The notes under the pieces were generated by a model. It searched no databases and was not told where the DNA came from. It was given only the letters and a program-made list of their open reading frames with translations. Shown in pieces: positions 24,979 to 61,538 of a DNA stretch of 64,000 nucleotides. The stretch is from positions 26,149,192 to 26,213,191 of the forward strand of contig OY997642.1 in the NCBI GenBank assembly GCA_963921795.1. The letters run 5' to 3'. The DNA comes from Nannobrachium achirus (lineage: Eukaryota; Chordata; Actinopteri; Myctophiformes; Myctophidae). Made by a program: the position numbers and the translations under genes. Every line of letters begins with the position of its first letter. Position 1 is the stretch's first letter.

Positions 24979-27896
24979 TCAGGCAGCCGCAGACTCGTCC
25001 TCCTCAGGTGTCTGTGTGTCTGGCTGGGGCTCCGGCGCATTTTCTGTGTCCACTGAGGTTTCAGCTGCCACAGAATTGATATCCTGAGCTGGGCCCCCGG
25101 GCTCTGAAGAGGATGCCAGTTCGCCTAAAACATTGGCGGTCTTCTCCGAGCGGTCCTCCTCGTGTGTTTCTGGGTGGTAATCATGCCTGCTGATTGTAGT
25201 GTCCGGCGCTTTGCTAGGCCCCCTCCTGGGTCCTCTAGACTCTGCAATGCTAGGTTCAGGGGTGACAGTCGTCTTTTTCGAGCCGAGAAAACGTCTTTTT
25301 TTTATCTTTGTATTTGTATAGCGCTCCAAAGTCGCCCTCTCAGTGTTCCACTGAGCTTTTTCGTGTCTCATGCGTTCCTCCAAGTCTTCCCTCTCTTGGG
25401 ACCACAGCAATTCTTTATTGGTCCAATTAGTCTCTTGTTCTTTCCATTCTCTCATTATGCAGTCCAGTTGGTGTTGCACATCTTTAACCTCTGTATATTG
25501 CTCCACTTTCTGTTTCCACAAACCTTCTAGCAGGTCGAGCCGCTCCCTCAATGCTTTCGCTGTGGTAGTCTCAACCCTCTTGCTCCGTGATTGGAAGAGC
25601 TTTAACTCTGTTGTCTTCATCTCTTTCTTCATGTCAGTGCTCTTCTGCTGTGCAGATTGGAGTTTTTCATACAAAGCCTCCTTTTCTTTAAACAATTTGT
25701 GTATCTTCAGCCTGGCCTGTTCCACGGTCTGCTCCTGTTTCCACAGAATTTCTCTCAGTTCATTCTGATCTCGACAGGCTTTGTCTCTCTCGGACATCAC
25801 CTTTTTGAGCTCTGAGTTTGCCTGCTCTTTATATTTCTTCTCTTCCTGCACCCTCTCTTGGAGGAAGCGGATGTCCTCTTCAATTTTCTGGTTAGTGGTC
25901 TGTATCCTCTCATAATTCTGCCTCTCCTTATTATATTTATGTTCCATTTCCTGGAAGGCTTGGGAGGTGCTGAGCTCCTTTTTGGTGAGTTGGTTATTCT
26001 CCTCTGTCAAAGAATCATTCTCAGCTTCTAGCTGCTCTACTATCAGAAAGACCCTTCTCAGATAATTGATGTCTGTGATCATCTGCTGCATGTCACTGTT
26101 CTTCTGCTCTTCAATTAACTTCCTGAACTTGGAGACTGACGGCCATTTCTGATCTGTTTCTTTCTGCTCCGCTTCAGAGATGGATGCCTTTTTTGATTCC
26201 TTCCCCCGGAACAATTTTTTTTTCTCTTTGCCTGTGACATTGAGCTTCTTCTCATAAGCCTCCTTCTCACTGACCCAACCACGTTCTTTGTCTGTCCAAA
26301 GGGTTTCTTGCTCTATCCATTCTCTCCTGATGTGGTCCAGCTTGTACTCTAGCTCTTTAACTTGTTCCTCCAAGATCTCACATTTCTGCTTGTACTCTTT
26401 CATGGTCTGATCGAGTCTCTGTTTCCACAGACTTTCTGTCAGGTCCATCTGCTCTGTGATATTCGCCTGTGCTGTGAGGAAATTCTCATACACAACCTCC
26501 TTTTCTTCAAGTAATTTGTTTATCATCTGGTCCATTTCCTGTTTCCAGGCTTCCTCTCTCTCAGCCAGCATCCTGTCATTCTCCTGCATCTCCTTGATGA
26601 ATTTCTGTTCCATCTGGCCCAATTCCTGTTTCCAGATATCCTCCCTCTCTCCCAGAATCCTCTTGCTCTCTTGGTCCACCATCAGATCCATTTCCTTTTT
26701 CCAGAAGTCCTCTCTCTCAGACAGAATCCGGTCATACTCCTGCCTCTCCTTGAGGAACTTCTGTTCCATCTGGTACATGTCATCTTTCCAGCTTGACTCT
26801 CTATCATTTATCATCCTCTCACACTCCTGCCTCTCCTCTTTCATCATCTGGTCATTTCCTCGATTCNNNNNNNNNNNNNNNNNNNNNNNNNNNNNNNNNN
26901 NNNNNNNNNNNNNNNNNNNNNNNNNNNNNNNNNNNNNNNNNNNNNNNNNNNNNNNNNNNNNNNNNNNNNNNNNNNNNNNNNNNNNNNNNNNNNNNNNNNN
27001 NNNNNNNNNNNNNNNNNNNNNNNNNNNNNNNNNNNNNNNNNNNNNNNNNNNNNNNNNNNNNNNNNNCTCATCATCTGGTCCATTTCCTCGATTCTTTGGC
27101 TATTCTGCTCAGTCGCTTTTTTCAGAATCTGGTTCTCAGACTCTAGTTGCCTCAGTTTCAAATGATCCATGGCTACTTTGTTCGTTGTTTGATTTGAAGC
27201 TTTATGAGCATCCTTAAGGATAGAGATACACCTCATAAGAGGCTGTTGATCATCTTCACCTAGGTGGGGGTGGAGGGCAAGCTCATCTGTCAGAGCAGCA
27301 GTCATCTGTTGGTAGTTTACGGAATCGTGCGGTTGTTGACATTTGCCTAATGATGAGGTTACTGGAATGAGTGAGTTCACTCTAGACAGAGACGGTTCGA
27401 CTTCTCTCTTCATATAGTCAAACGGTGGTTGTCTGTTTTGGACGGGCTTGAACTGAGATGGGCTGGTGACCCGAGTCTCATGATAACCGACAGAGGTGGT
27501 AGTGTGTAATGGCAGATGTTCACGGTCATAATGTTGAATGATCTCTCTCTTTGTTGCCTCCATGATTGATGGTCTCTGCTGCTGATCCATGGCTTTGTAT
27601 GGTTGAGATACGACGCGCTGAGACTGTACAGATTCATAGTCCGAATTCTCTTTCTGATCACCTCTCTTCTCAGTCTCTATATGCACTTTCTGTTGAAAGG
27701 GTGATGGTGACCGCGATGGTGTCCTTCTGTCTTCAGTCTCTGTTCTCACTGGTCTCAGTGGTTTCACCGGTGTCTCCGATCTCTCTCCTCTGGCCGGGGA
27801 CGGCCCCAGGTCTTGAGGATAGTCCTGAGGAAAGTTCTCAAACTTCTTAATGAGAGCTTTCACAGTTTCTCGTTTGTTGTCTGCTTCTACCGACAT
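24979..27896 (-). CDS. Unrecognised long coiled-coil protein, single long exon
   Basis: I do not recognise the family. The start is ATG at 27896 (MSVEADNKRETVKALIKKFE); the stop is TGA at 24979-24981. Residues 1-240 are low-complexity and polar, Ser/Pro/Arg-rich near 30-75. Coiled coil begins near residue 240 and continues for about 550 residues. Next to the gap there are about four repeats of 25-29 residues, of the pattern QMEQKFxKExQExDRxLxEREDxWKQ. Farther on, a longer unit is present twice: REWIEQETLWTDKERGW and REWKEQETNWTNKELLW. The last about 80 residues are acidic and disordered (TQTPEEDESAAA end). An N gap at 26867-27066 breaks the frame. If the gap is spurious the protein is about 896 residues. 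No transmembrane segment or enzyme motif is visible. It is transcribed away from the ApoL/NPF gene. Confidence 0.75.
26867..27066. other. Assembly gap (200 N)
   Basis: The gap lies inside the coiled-coil gene. Both edges carry nearly the same coding sequence (aatcgaggaaatg..accag on the minus strand). The lower-coordinate edge lacks one G, which puts the two sides out of frame. Confidence 0.97.
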
Positions 27897-27949
27897 TCCT
27901 TTGAATAACTATAATTTAGTAATATAAATATTGAAACGCTTCCTACATT

Positions 27950-28740
27950 ACATGGGAGCAGATCTCGTTCATTGTGCATATACCATATAATGTTGCTCTT
28001 TTAACACAATAAGTTACGTCAGTAACTACAACAGCTTTTTTTTCTGTGATGTCACTCCTCCAAACTAGGAATTCTGGAGCAATCATTAAGTGATGAGGCA
28101 AGAGGAGTAGGAGACAATATTCAAGGTAGTGATGGATATGCTTTAAAATACTGTTACCGTACATGATGGGTAGAAGTACATTAGACATGCAGTCTGAGAC
28201 AGATAAGTGGTACGGTATAGTCTGCCAAACTCAGGGATCAGACCATAAGTTAACTAGAAATATGTTCCTACGAAACAGTGTAGGCTCGCATGGAACACCA
28301 TGAATGGGCACAAAGATCTACCCCTTTGGCTGCTCCTCATTGTTGGCTTTGAGGAGAATAAACTTGACCTATAAAGATTTGGTATAACAGAGAGGGCGTA
28401 AAGTATAGCATACTGATTGATATAACATACTGGTCTCGAGCCAACGTGTTGTTGTTATTTATATTATGTTTCCTATTTTTATGTATTTTTTTTGTGTCCC
28501 ACCAGCACCTTCTATCCTCACAAAGTCCCATTTCTGACCATTGTGTATTTCTCACTGTATGGAGTTTATGTAAGCAGGTCTCAGAACAGGCTGTCAAATG
28601 TTCTCCCTAGCGTGACATCACCCTAGGGACCTACTGCGATACTGCTGTGCTGTGTGCTGTGCTGAGTGGGGTTGGGGAGGGGTGGGCACTGGGCACTGGG
28701 CAGGCCTGAGCAAGAAGTGGGGAGAAGTTGGGAGAGGGTT
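27950..28740. other. Intergenic, no gene seen
   Basis: Region upstream of the coiled-coil gene. Any promoter of that gene should lie at 27897-28300 on the minus strand, but no TATA box or CpG island is obvious. No other feature is supported. Confidence 0.4.
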
Positions 28741-28741
28741 G

Positions 28742-29278
28742 GCCGCACCGCGGTGAGACACAAACACACTCGCTCAGTGAGTAAACGCTGCACGGTATTT
28801 CACAAAGATGAACACAATCCATCTCTCACCGCCCGCGTACGCATGCACAAACGAGCCCGCTCTCCTCGTCGCCCCAAAACTTCGCTGCACGGCCAAAATA
28901 GCTGCCCGCCTCCCATTGAAAATGAATTGCTAGGAGGCGGTGACCGCAACTAGTCTGGAGGGCACCTTAGGCGCTCTACAGACGGGCAGCGGTTGCCGTG
29001 GGGGATCCCGCTTGGATCAGTGGCGGCCGCGCTGCGGTGAGACACAAAACACACTCGCTCAGTGAGTAAACGCCGCGCGGTATTTCACAAAGATGAACAC
29101 AATCCATCTCTCACCACCCGCGTACGCATGCACAAACGAGCACGCTCGCGGGGGATTTCACGGGACCGCGCCCGCTCACCTCGCCGCCCCAAAACTTCGC
29201 TGCGCGGCCAAAATAGCCGCCCGCCTCCTGTTGAAAATTAATTGCTAGGAGGCGGTGACCACGTTCCGTCTGGAGGGT
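28742..29278. repeat. Two tandem GC-rich repeat units of about 225-250 bp
   Basis: Unit 1 (about 28742-28966) and unit 2 (about 29028-29278) share ggtgagacacaaa, cactcgctcagtgagtaaac, catctctcacc and aattgctaggaggcggtgac. Unit 2 has an extra stretch of about 30 bases after gagcacgctcg. They are probably parts of a transposon, class unknown. Confidence 0.75.
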
Positions 29279-29280
29279 GG

Positions 29281-29460
29281 TTTAGTGAAGAGTCCTTGAA
29301 CAAGACTCTGAACCCCTAGTTGCTCCAGGTGAGCAGGTTGGTGTCTCATGGTTTCCTCTGCCATCAGTGTATGAATGGGTGTGAAGGGTGAATGTAATGC
29401 ACAATCTCTGTAAAGTGCCTTGGATAAAGGAAGAAGCTATTTAAATGCACCATTTTACCA
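29281..29460 (+). mobile_element. 5'-truncated SINE
   Basis: It matches the core and tail of the SINE at 11985-12235: ttgaacaagactctgaaccc, atcagtgtatgaatgggtg and taaagtgccttggataaagg. The tRNA head is missing. Confidence 0.7.
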
Positions 29461-29986
29461 CATGATGCTGTGACAACTGATTCAAACCAAAACACCAACA
29501 TGGACTTGCGTTTAGCCAAAACATGGGCATATTTATTTAGGACTCGTATCCAGCCACGGTAAGTCTTTTCAAAGGAATCGTATTCATCCAAGGTAGCCGT
29601 AGCCTAAAGGTAGCCTGACGGGGCCTGACGTCATACTGCGTTCACTCACTCATTCCTTCCCCAGTATAACGTCCGACCTTCGGCCTATTGGCAGATTGAA
29701 AAGTGGGCGGGAGTACTTGCCTTGACAGACAGACTCCTCTAACCAATCAGCGTAGCAAAACATCTCTCAGCCAGTCGGAAGAACAAACACATCTTTTCGG
29801 GCCGATAAACTTTTTAATTGTTGTAATTGATTCTGAAATAACTGCACTTATTGCTTGTTTTATCGTTAGAGCGTTAACTGTTACACTTGTTGCATCGCGA
29901 GGGCAGCCATTGTTGTTTTGAAAATGCTGCAGCATGCATCTACGTCACCGTCTACACATGGACCAATCAGGGAAATAGTACTGTTA

Positions 29987-30638
29987 GTCCAGTAATTTTA
30001 GGCCAAAATTAGGCTAAACCTAAAACAAATTGCAATAGTAGCAAACTCAACTGATTTTGTATCCTCATTATGTCCTTAGTGAGAGAAAAAAAGTCCCAAG
30101 GAATCCCATCAGGGGAAAGTTTTGAAAACGACCTACCTACCTTCACTTACTTACACAATAAAGGAAAAAATGATTCCCAAAAAATCTGCTTTAAGTGGGA
30201 TGTGAGGGGTCAAACTAGGGGTTTTTAATTATTCTGAATCCATTGCAAGCATTTGTTTTGCACGAAAAACATTCCTTGGGCAAGAAATGGCCCCTCAAAA
30301 CGATGGTTTAGTGATGAGTCATCAATTTCGTCTTTTGGGGTCCGTTTTTAGCCCAAGGAATGTTTTTCATGCAAAACAAATGTTGCAATGGATTCAGAAT
30401 AATTAAAAACCCCTAGTTTGACCCCTCACATCCCATTTAAAGCAGATTTTTTGGGAGTCATTTTTTCCTATAGTGTAGTGTATAGTAAGTTAAGGTAGGT
30501 AGGTCGTTTTCAAAACTTTCCCCTGATGGGATTCCTTGGGACTTTTTTTCCCTCACTAAGGACATAATGAGGATACAGAATCAGTTGAGTTTGCTACTAT
30601 TGCAATTTGTTTTAGGTTTTTTCATATAATGACTGGAC
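29987..30638. mobile_element. Large fold-back element, arms about 300 bp
   Basis: The left arm reads inward through caaattgcaatagtagcaaa and gaaaacgacctacctacctt. The right arm is its near complement (aaggtaggtaggtcgttttc and tttgctactattgcaatttg). The centre is near 30315. The ends gtccagt and actggac are flanked by TA on both sides (29985-29986 and 30639-30640), which would fit a TA-target element. No ORF. Confidence 0.75.
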
Positions 30639-30929
30639 TATGTGGATAGGAAGAGTATTCAGTGCAGGTACAGCAATATCTCTGAGTCTGTATGTCGTCG
30701 TTTCATTATTAGCATTTATACAACATACTTTTAATGCAATAGTGGTGCCTCCCTCATAATTTAAAAAGTAACAAATAATAACTAATTTTGGTAGCCAATT
30801 ATAGGCAAACAGTATAGAATATCAAAACTCTAGTCTAAATGCTCGTGGCATTTCCAACTGGTGGACAACCTGACCAACTCCTCAGCCTAACCAGTTAGCC
30901 ACTAGCACAAAGCTGCGTAAATAAGGTGA

Positions 30930-31450
30930 CATGAAGTGTCCGTCTGTCTGTCTGACTATAACGCCTGACAATGTGGTTCCCCACATCACGGTGATGTCAG
31001 GGGAACCACACTAACAGAATCCCTATGCCCATACATGGAGATCCCTGATGTCATCAATATTATTAAGCCCATATCTAACAGGACTTCATATGGGAATGCC
31101 CATATATGGAGGCCACATGGCCACATACCACACTAATCCATATGTGGCCAAGACAGATGGCCAAGGCAGCACATATCTGTGTGCCTGGCTCTACAGACAG
31201 GGATCTCCATGTATGGGAATAAAAGGGATTGTATGTATGATGTCAGATATCATAGGACTTTCACATAACGAATAACTGAGTAAGCATGTTTGGGCTCTCA
31301 CAGCATATCTCCATATACAGTACATAGATCTCCATATGGGTACCAGGGGTCTCTATATGGGTAACTGGTCCAATATACATCACTGGTCAGATGGCCAAGA
31401 CATGGCGCGACCTTGCCCCTTAGGGTCGCGCCCTGAGGCGTCTTACTATA
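30930..31450. mobile_element. Helitron-like dispersed repeat
   Basis: It begins near a gtccgtctgtctgtctgac run. It carries the palindrome gtggttcccc ... ggggaaccac and ggagatccctgatgtcatca modules. It ends with hairpin gcgaccttgccccttagggtcgc then gcgtcttact. A partly inverted copy is at 52740-53110. Confidence 0.5.
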
Positions 31451-31755
31451 TTATTATTACTTACTTTTACTCACAAATATTAAGGCTATAAGCTTTAAAC
31501 TATAGATCAACATATGACTCTCCATCTCCAATTGTTAACTGGTAAGGCACTAAAGCCAGACATGTAAACCTGGCTTAACTTTTAATAGTTTTACAGCTGT
31601 CATCTGTGTTGCATTAATTGTGACGGTCAAAGTCGATAATTAACCCACAAATAGGGCCATAAAGCTTGTATTATAAATTGATAGGTTTACAAAGGCTTCC
31701 CTGTGATTGATTCTTTGGACCCCCAAATGGCTGGGGCTACTGTATATGTGTGTAA

Positions 31756-33236
31756 TCTATCTATAAATGCGAGAAGTCTCTGCGTGTGTGTCTGTCTGTC
31801 TGTATGTAATCCGCGTATCTCAAGAACCGTTCGTCCCACCGGCTTCAGATTCGGCACGCGCGTTCCCCGCCGCGGTGCGGAGTGCAGTGCCGGGCCTCGA
31901 CCCGACCCGATGCGCGGTTTTCCGAAACCGGCGCAAAACGAATCTCCTTATGCAGAGCTGATTGTTGACATCAGGCTGTTCAGGAGGAAATCGGCGCAAA
32001 CGCTCAAAACGGGTCATATGACATCAGGTATAATGGGGTTTGCATTAAAGGTTGGGGCATTCATTCCCTATTTCAAATTCGGCACGCGCGTTCCCCGCCG
32101 CAGCAGGTGCCAGGTAGTGCCGTGCCTGGCCTCGACCCGACCCGATACGCGATTTTCCGGAACCGGCACGAAAGTTTCAGATTCTGATGTCTGACATCAG
32201 GGTTTTCCGGAACCGGCACTGTGTCTGCACTCTGCAGAGATCTCCATATATGGGCATAAAAATGGACGCGTGCAGTTACTATCAAAACCTCCACAAACTG
32301 TGAGTCCGTCCGTCAGTCAGTCAGTCCGTCCGTCAGTCAGTCAGTCTGTCTGTCACACGTCACATGTCACACTTTTGCCCTGCTCATATCTCCGCAACCG
32401 TTGCCCCGATCCATGCCAGATTTTGCACACACACTCCTTGCCTGCCAAACTACAACCTCCAAGGACCCCCGGAGCTCCCCCCAGATGTAAAAAATGACCA
32501 AATGTGCAAAAATGACCAAATGACCACCCCAACGGGGCTGCTCACGGGGAATTCCCGGGGACCACCGACTCCTGGTGCTCCAGAACGGATGCAAAAGTGG
32601 TGGCGCCTCCAGTGGAGGACCCCCTGCCACTGCAGCGCACATGAAATGCCGTAACTCGGGCTAGGAGCGACCGGGAGAGCCGGGGCTGGTACCTATTCGT
32701 CCGCCTCGGCGGCGCGAAGACCCCACCCCTCATTTCTCACATGGCCCTCTTCTAGCGCCACCATGTGGCGGATTCTTGCAAAACACATTTTTGGACACTG
32801 CTCCTACAATTTTTGCCCTAAAATCATTCAAATCGGTACACAGTATGTCTACACTCATGTCATCAACATGGATCTGTCCCATATAGCGCCACCTTCAGGC
32901 CGATTTTTTAAAACACATTTTTGGACACTGCTCCTACAATTTTTGCCCTAAAATCACGCAAATCGCTACACAGTATGTCTACACTCATCTCATCAACATG
33001 GATCTGTCCCATATAGCGCCACCTTCAGGCCGATTTTTTCAAACACATTTTTGGACACTGCTCCTACAGATTTTGCCCTAAAATCACACAAATCGGTACA
33101 CACTATGTCTACACTCAGCGCCACCATCAGGCCGATTTTTTTCAACCACATTTTTGGACACTGCTCCTACACATTTTGCCCTAAAATCACGCTGCGACCT
33201 GACGGTCGCTTATCTCCCGATTAGGGAGTCTTACTG
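31756..33236 (+). mobile_element. Helitron-like non-autonomous element with internal tandem repeats
   Basis: The left end tctatctataaatgcgagaa followed by a tgtctgtctgtctg run and ctcaagaaccgttcgtccc resembles the 5' ends of animal Helitrons. The right end has hairpins gcgacctgacggtcgc and ctcccgattagggag, then tcttactggt. Bases 32785-33200 contain four tandem units starting cattttt ggacactgctcc, with spacings of 130, 130 and about 103. No Rep/helicase ORF is present. Confidence 0.55.
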
Positions 33237-33304
33237 GTAATAATAAGTTATTGGTAATAATATAAAATTAGTAGCCTATTCCTACAGATTCTGTCCTAGA
33301 TTAA

Positions 33305-33949
33305 AGGAGTCATCCAGACCAAAACACATATAGGGTTAAATCTGTCTTTTATCATACCCCTTTATACCTGCTTTATTCCATTTTTTTCATAGCTGCCCCT
33401 GTTGCTAGATTTCGGCTGCCCCTGTTGCTAGATTTCGCAGGCCCTCTCATAACTAACAGAGTAGATAGACTTTATACTAGTGCGGTTATTTCTTCAGCTT
33501 TAAAGTTAGTATTTTTGTATTGGATTGTGTTTACACAACGTCCTGAGACCAACCAAACCGCTGTTTTGACCTCACAGGCACCCTTACTTGTCAAACCGAC
33601 CCCTCCCTGGGCCCTTTCTAGCCTCTCCTCTCCCTGCTCTGGTGCAGAGCAGAAGCCGTTTGACAAGTAAGGGTGCCTGTGAGGTCAAAACAGCGGTTTG
33701 GTTGGTCTCAGGACGTTGTGTAAACACAATCCAATAAAAAAATACTAACTTTGAAGCTGAAGAAATAACCGCACTAGTATAAAGTCTATCTACTCTGTTA
33801 GTTATGAGAGGGCCCGCAAAATCTAGCAACAGGGGCAGCCGAAATCTAGCAACAGGGGCAGCTATGAAAAAAATCGACTAAAGCAGGTATAAAGGGGTAT
33901 GATAAAAGACAGATTTAACCCTATATGTGTTTTGGTCTGGATGACTCCT
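33305..33949. mobile_element. Nearly perfect fold-back element with TTAA flanks
   Basis: Arms of about 290 bp (33305-33595 and 33657-33949) are reverse complements with only a few differences. The loop is about 60 bp. The ends aggagtcatccagacc and ggtctggatgactcct abut TTAA on both sides (33301-33304 and 33950-33953), the target of piggyBac and Kolobok elements. No transposase is present. Confidence 0.88.
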
Positions 33950-34358
33950 TTAAGACGGATATTTTCATATTCCATCCTGATTGGCGAATTCCGAACACTG
34001 CTGGCCCAAAATACTATAGGCAACACACCATTGTATTCGGTCCAAGAATGTTTTCCCAGCAAAGTGAACCTGTGTTTTGTAAACTTTCTTCTGAGTAATG
34101 TTTGGTAGGGCATTCACATTTTTGTGGCATAGCTGGAGAAATCATTTAACCCCTTGTTTGAGCAAAATCTGGGTTGAACGTGATTTGTGCAGATCCCTGA
34201 TTGTACTTTGACGTTTTTAAAGTAGGCTAGTTTGACAGGTACATGGTACCTTAGAGATGTAGTGTATTGTGCTACTCTTGCAGTGTACGCTGTCCTCTAC
34301 CCTGAGCCAAATTGCCAATCCAAACTAGCTAGAGAGGCAGGTTCATTGGACTGAAAGA

Positions 34359-34594
34359 AATGGGGCTGTTAAGTATGACATCATTTTGTAGGCAGAGGAG
34401 AATTTCTGCCCCCAGTTTCCGTGAATCTTTTTACTATTTTTACTATTTACACATTTTTCTTCTCTTTGTTGTTGAAAGGAAAGTGTTATAATTATACTTT
34501 AGTCGTTATTTTTGTCTCGGATCTGTTGAAATAGCGAGGGATAGAAAATGCTCTGGGGGCAGAGTTCTCCTCTGCCTACAAAATGATGTCACAT
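34359..34594. mobile_element. Second copy of the 22152 MITE
   Basis: It runs atggggctgttaagtatgac through caaaatgatgtca and is nearly identical to 22152-22398 over its whole length. The terminal ttaaaagcccc is missing at the right end. Confidence 0.8.
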
Positions 34595-34599
34595 AAACT

Positions 34600-35086
34600 A
34601 TCTACCACTCAAAGCGCCAGTCTGCCCCCTAGTGGCATTATATAGTAGAGCAGCTCTAGTCACTAGAGCTATTAATAGTGGCATAAGTAAATCTAGTCTA
34701 TGCAGATGAGTTCTATGGCCAACAAGTTAACAACACATGGTCAGTCAGCATCAGTAATTAAATTCATACTGTCTTTTTCAGGCTTTAAAGTCTTGGATAA
34801 ATAGCAGTAGGCCTACTTTCTATTTTTGGTACATTTTGACACAATACTTTTGTACTTTAGCCTACTCGATTACATTTTGAATTCCGGACTTGTAACAGAG
34901 AGTATTTCTACATTGCAGTTTTGCTACTTTTACTTACTTAAAACAACACAATGGTAACCATGACCTCGCAGGTGACGCAGGCCACGCCCATATTCTCTCT
35001 CGGTCACTCAGGACTGGAGGACACAGACAGACAGGAGGACGGCGAGAAGATTAGAAGTGTGGAGGAGAGAACTTGTTCTACTGGTT

Positions 35087-35134
<48 letters not shown>

Positions 35135-35429
35135 TTCTTCTGTATGTGAGAGAACAAGGGAATGAAGGAGGAGACGATTGTTACGTTGTGCTGTGTGTCA
35201 GAGTGTGTAACGACTGAAAAACTCCCAACCTCCTCGAGCTCTGTGCAGTCTGTCAGCCCAGAGAGAGCAGACCAGAGGGAATCCAGCGATCAAAAAGTCT
35301 AGATCTATCTATCTGTCAACAAAGTAATAGCCTATCCAACGAATATTGTGTTAAATAGAGGTAGTTTCTTGTTTTTATTGGCTTACAAACGCCATAACAA
35401 ACAAGACGTCGCTGACTTGACAAGACGCC
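34600..35429 (+). promoter_or_regulatory. 5' flank / probable 5' UTR of the ApoL/NPF gene
   Basis: The region precedes the initiator exon. It contains a (CT)n tract at 35091-35131 and no TATA box that I can defend. The transcription start cannot be placed from sequence. Confidence 0.35.

Positions 35430-61538
<26,109 letters not shown>

Noticed and set aside
25162..25768. Plus-strand frames across the coiled-coil gene
   Set aside because: They are Ser/Phe/Cys-rich shadows of Glu/Lys-rich minus-strand codons.
31703..32194. 163-residue frame with PRRGAECSAGPRPDP
   Set aside because: It lies wholly in the Helitron-like element, has no Rep or helicase motif, and is repeated degenerately within the same element.
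33425..33829. Two nearly identical 81-residue frames on opposite strands
   Set aside because: They are the two arms of the TTAA fold-back element read in mirror, not a protein-coding pair.
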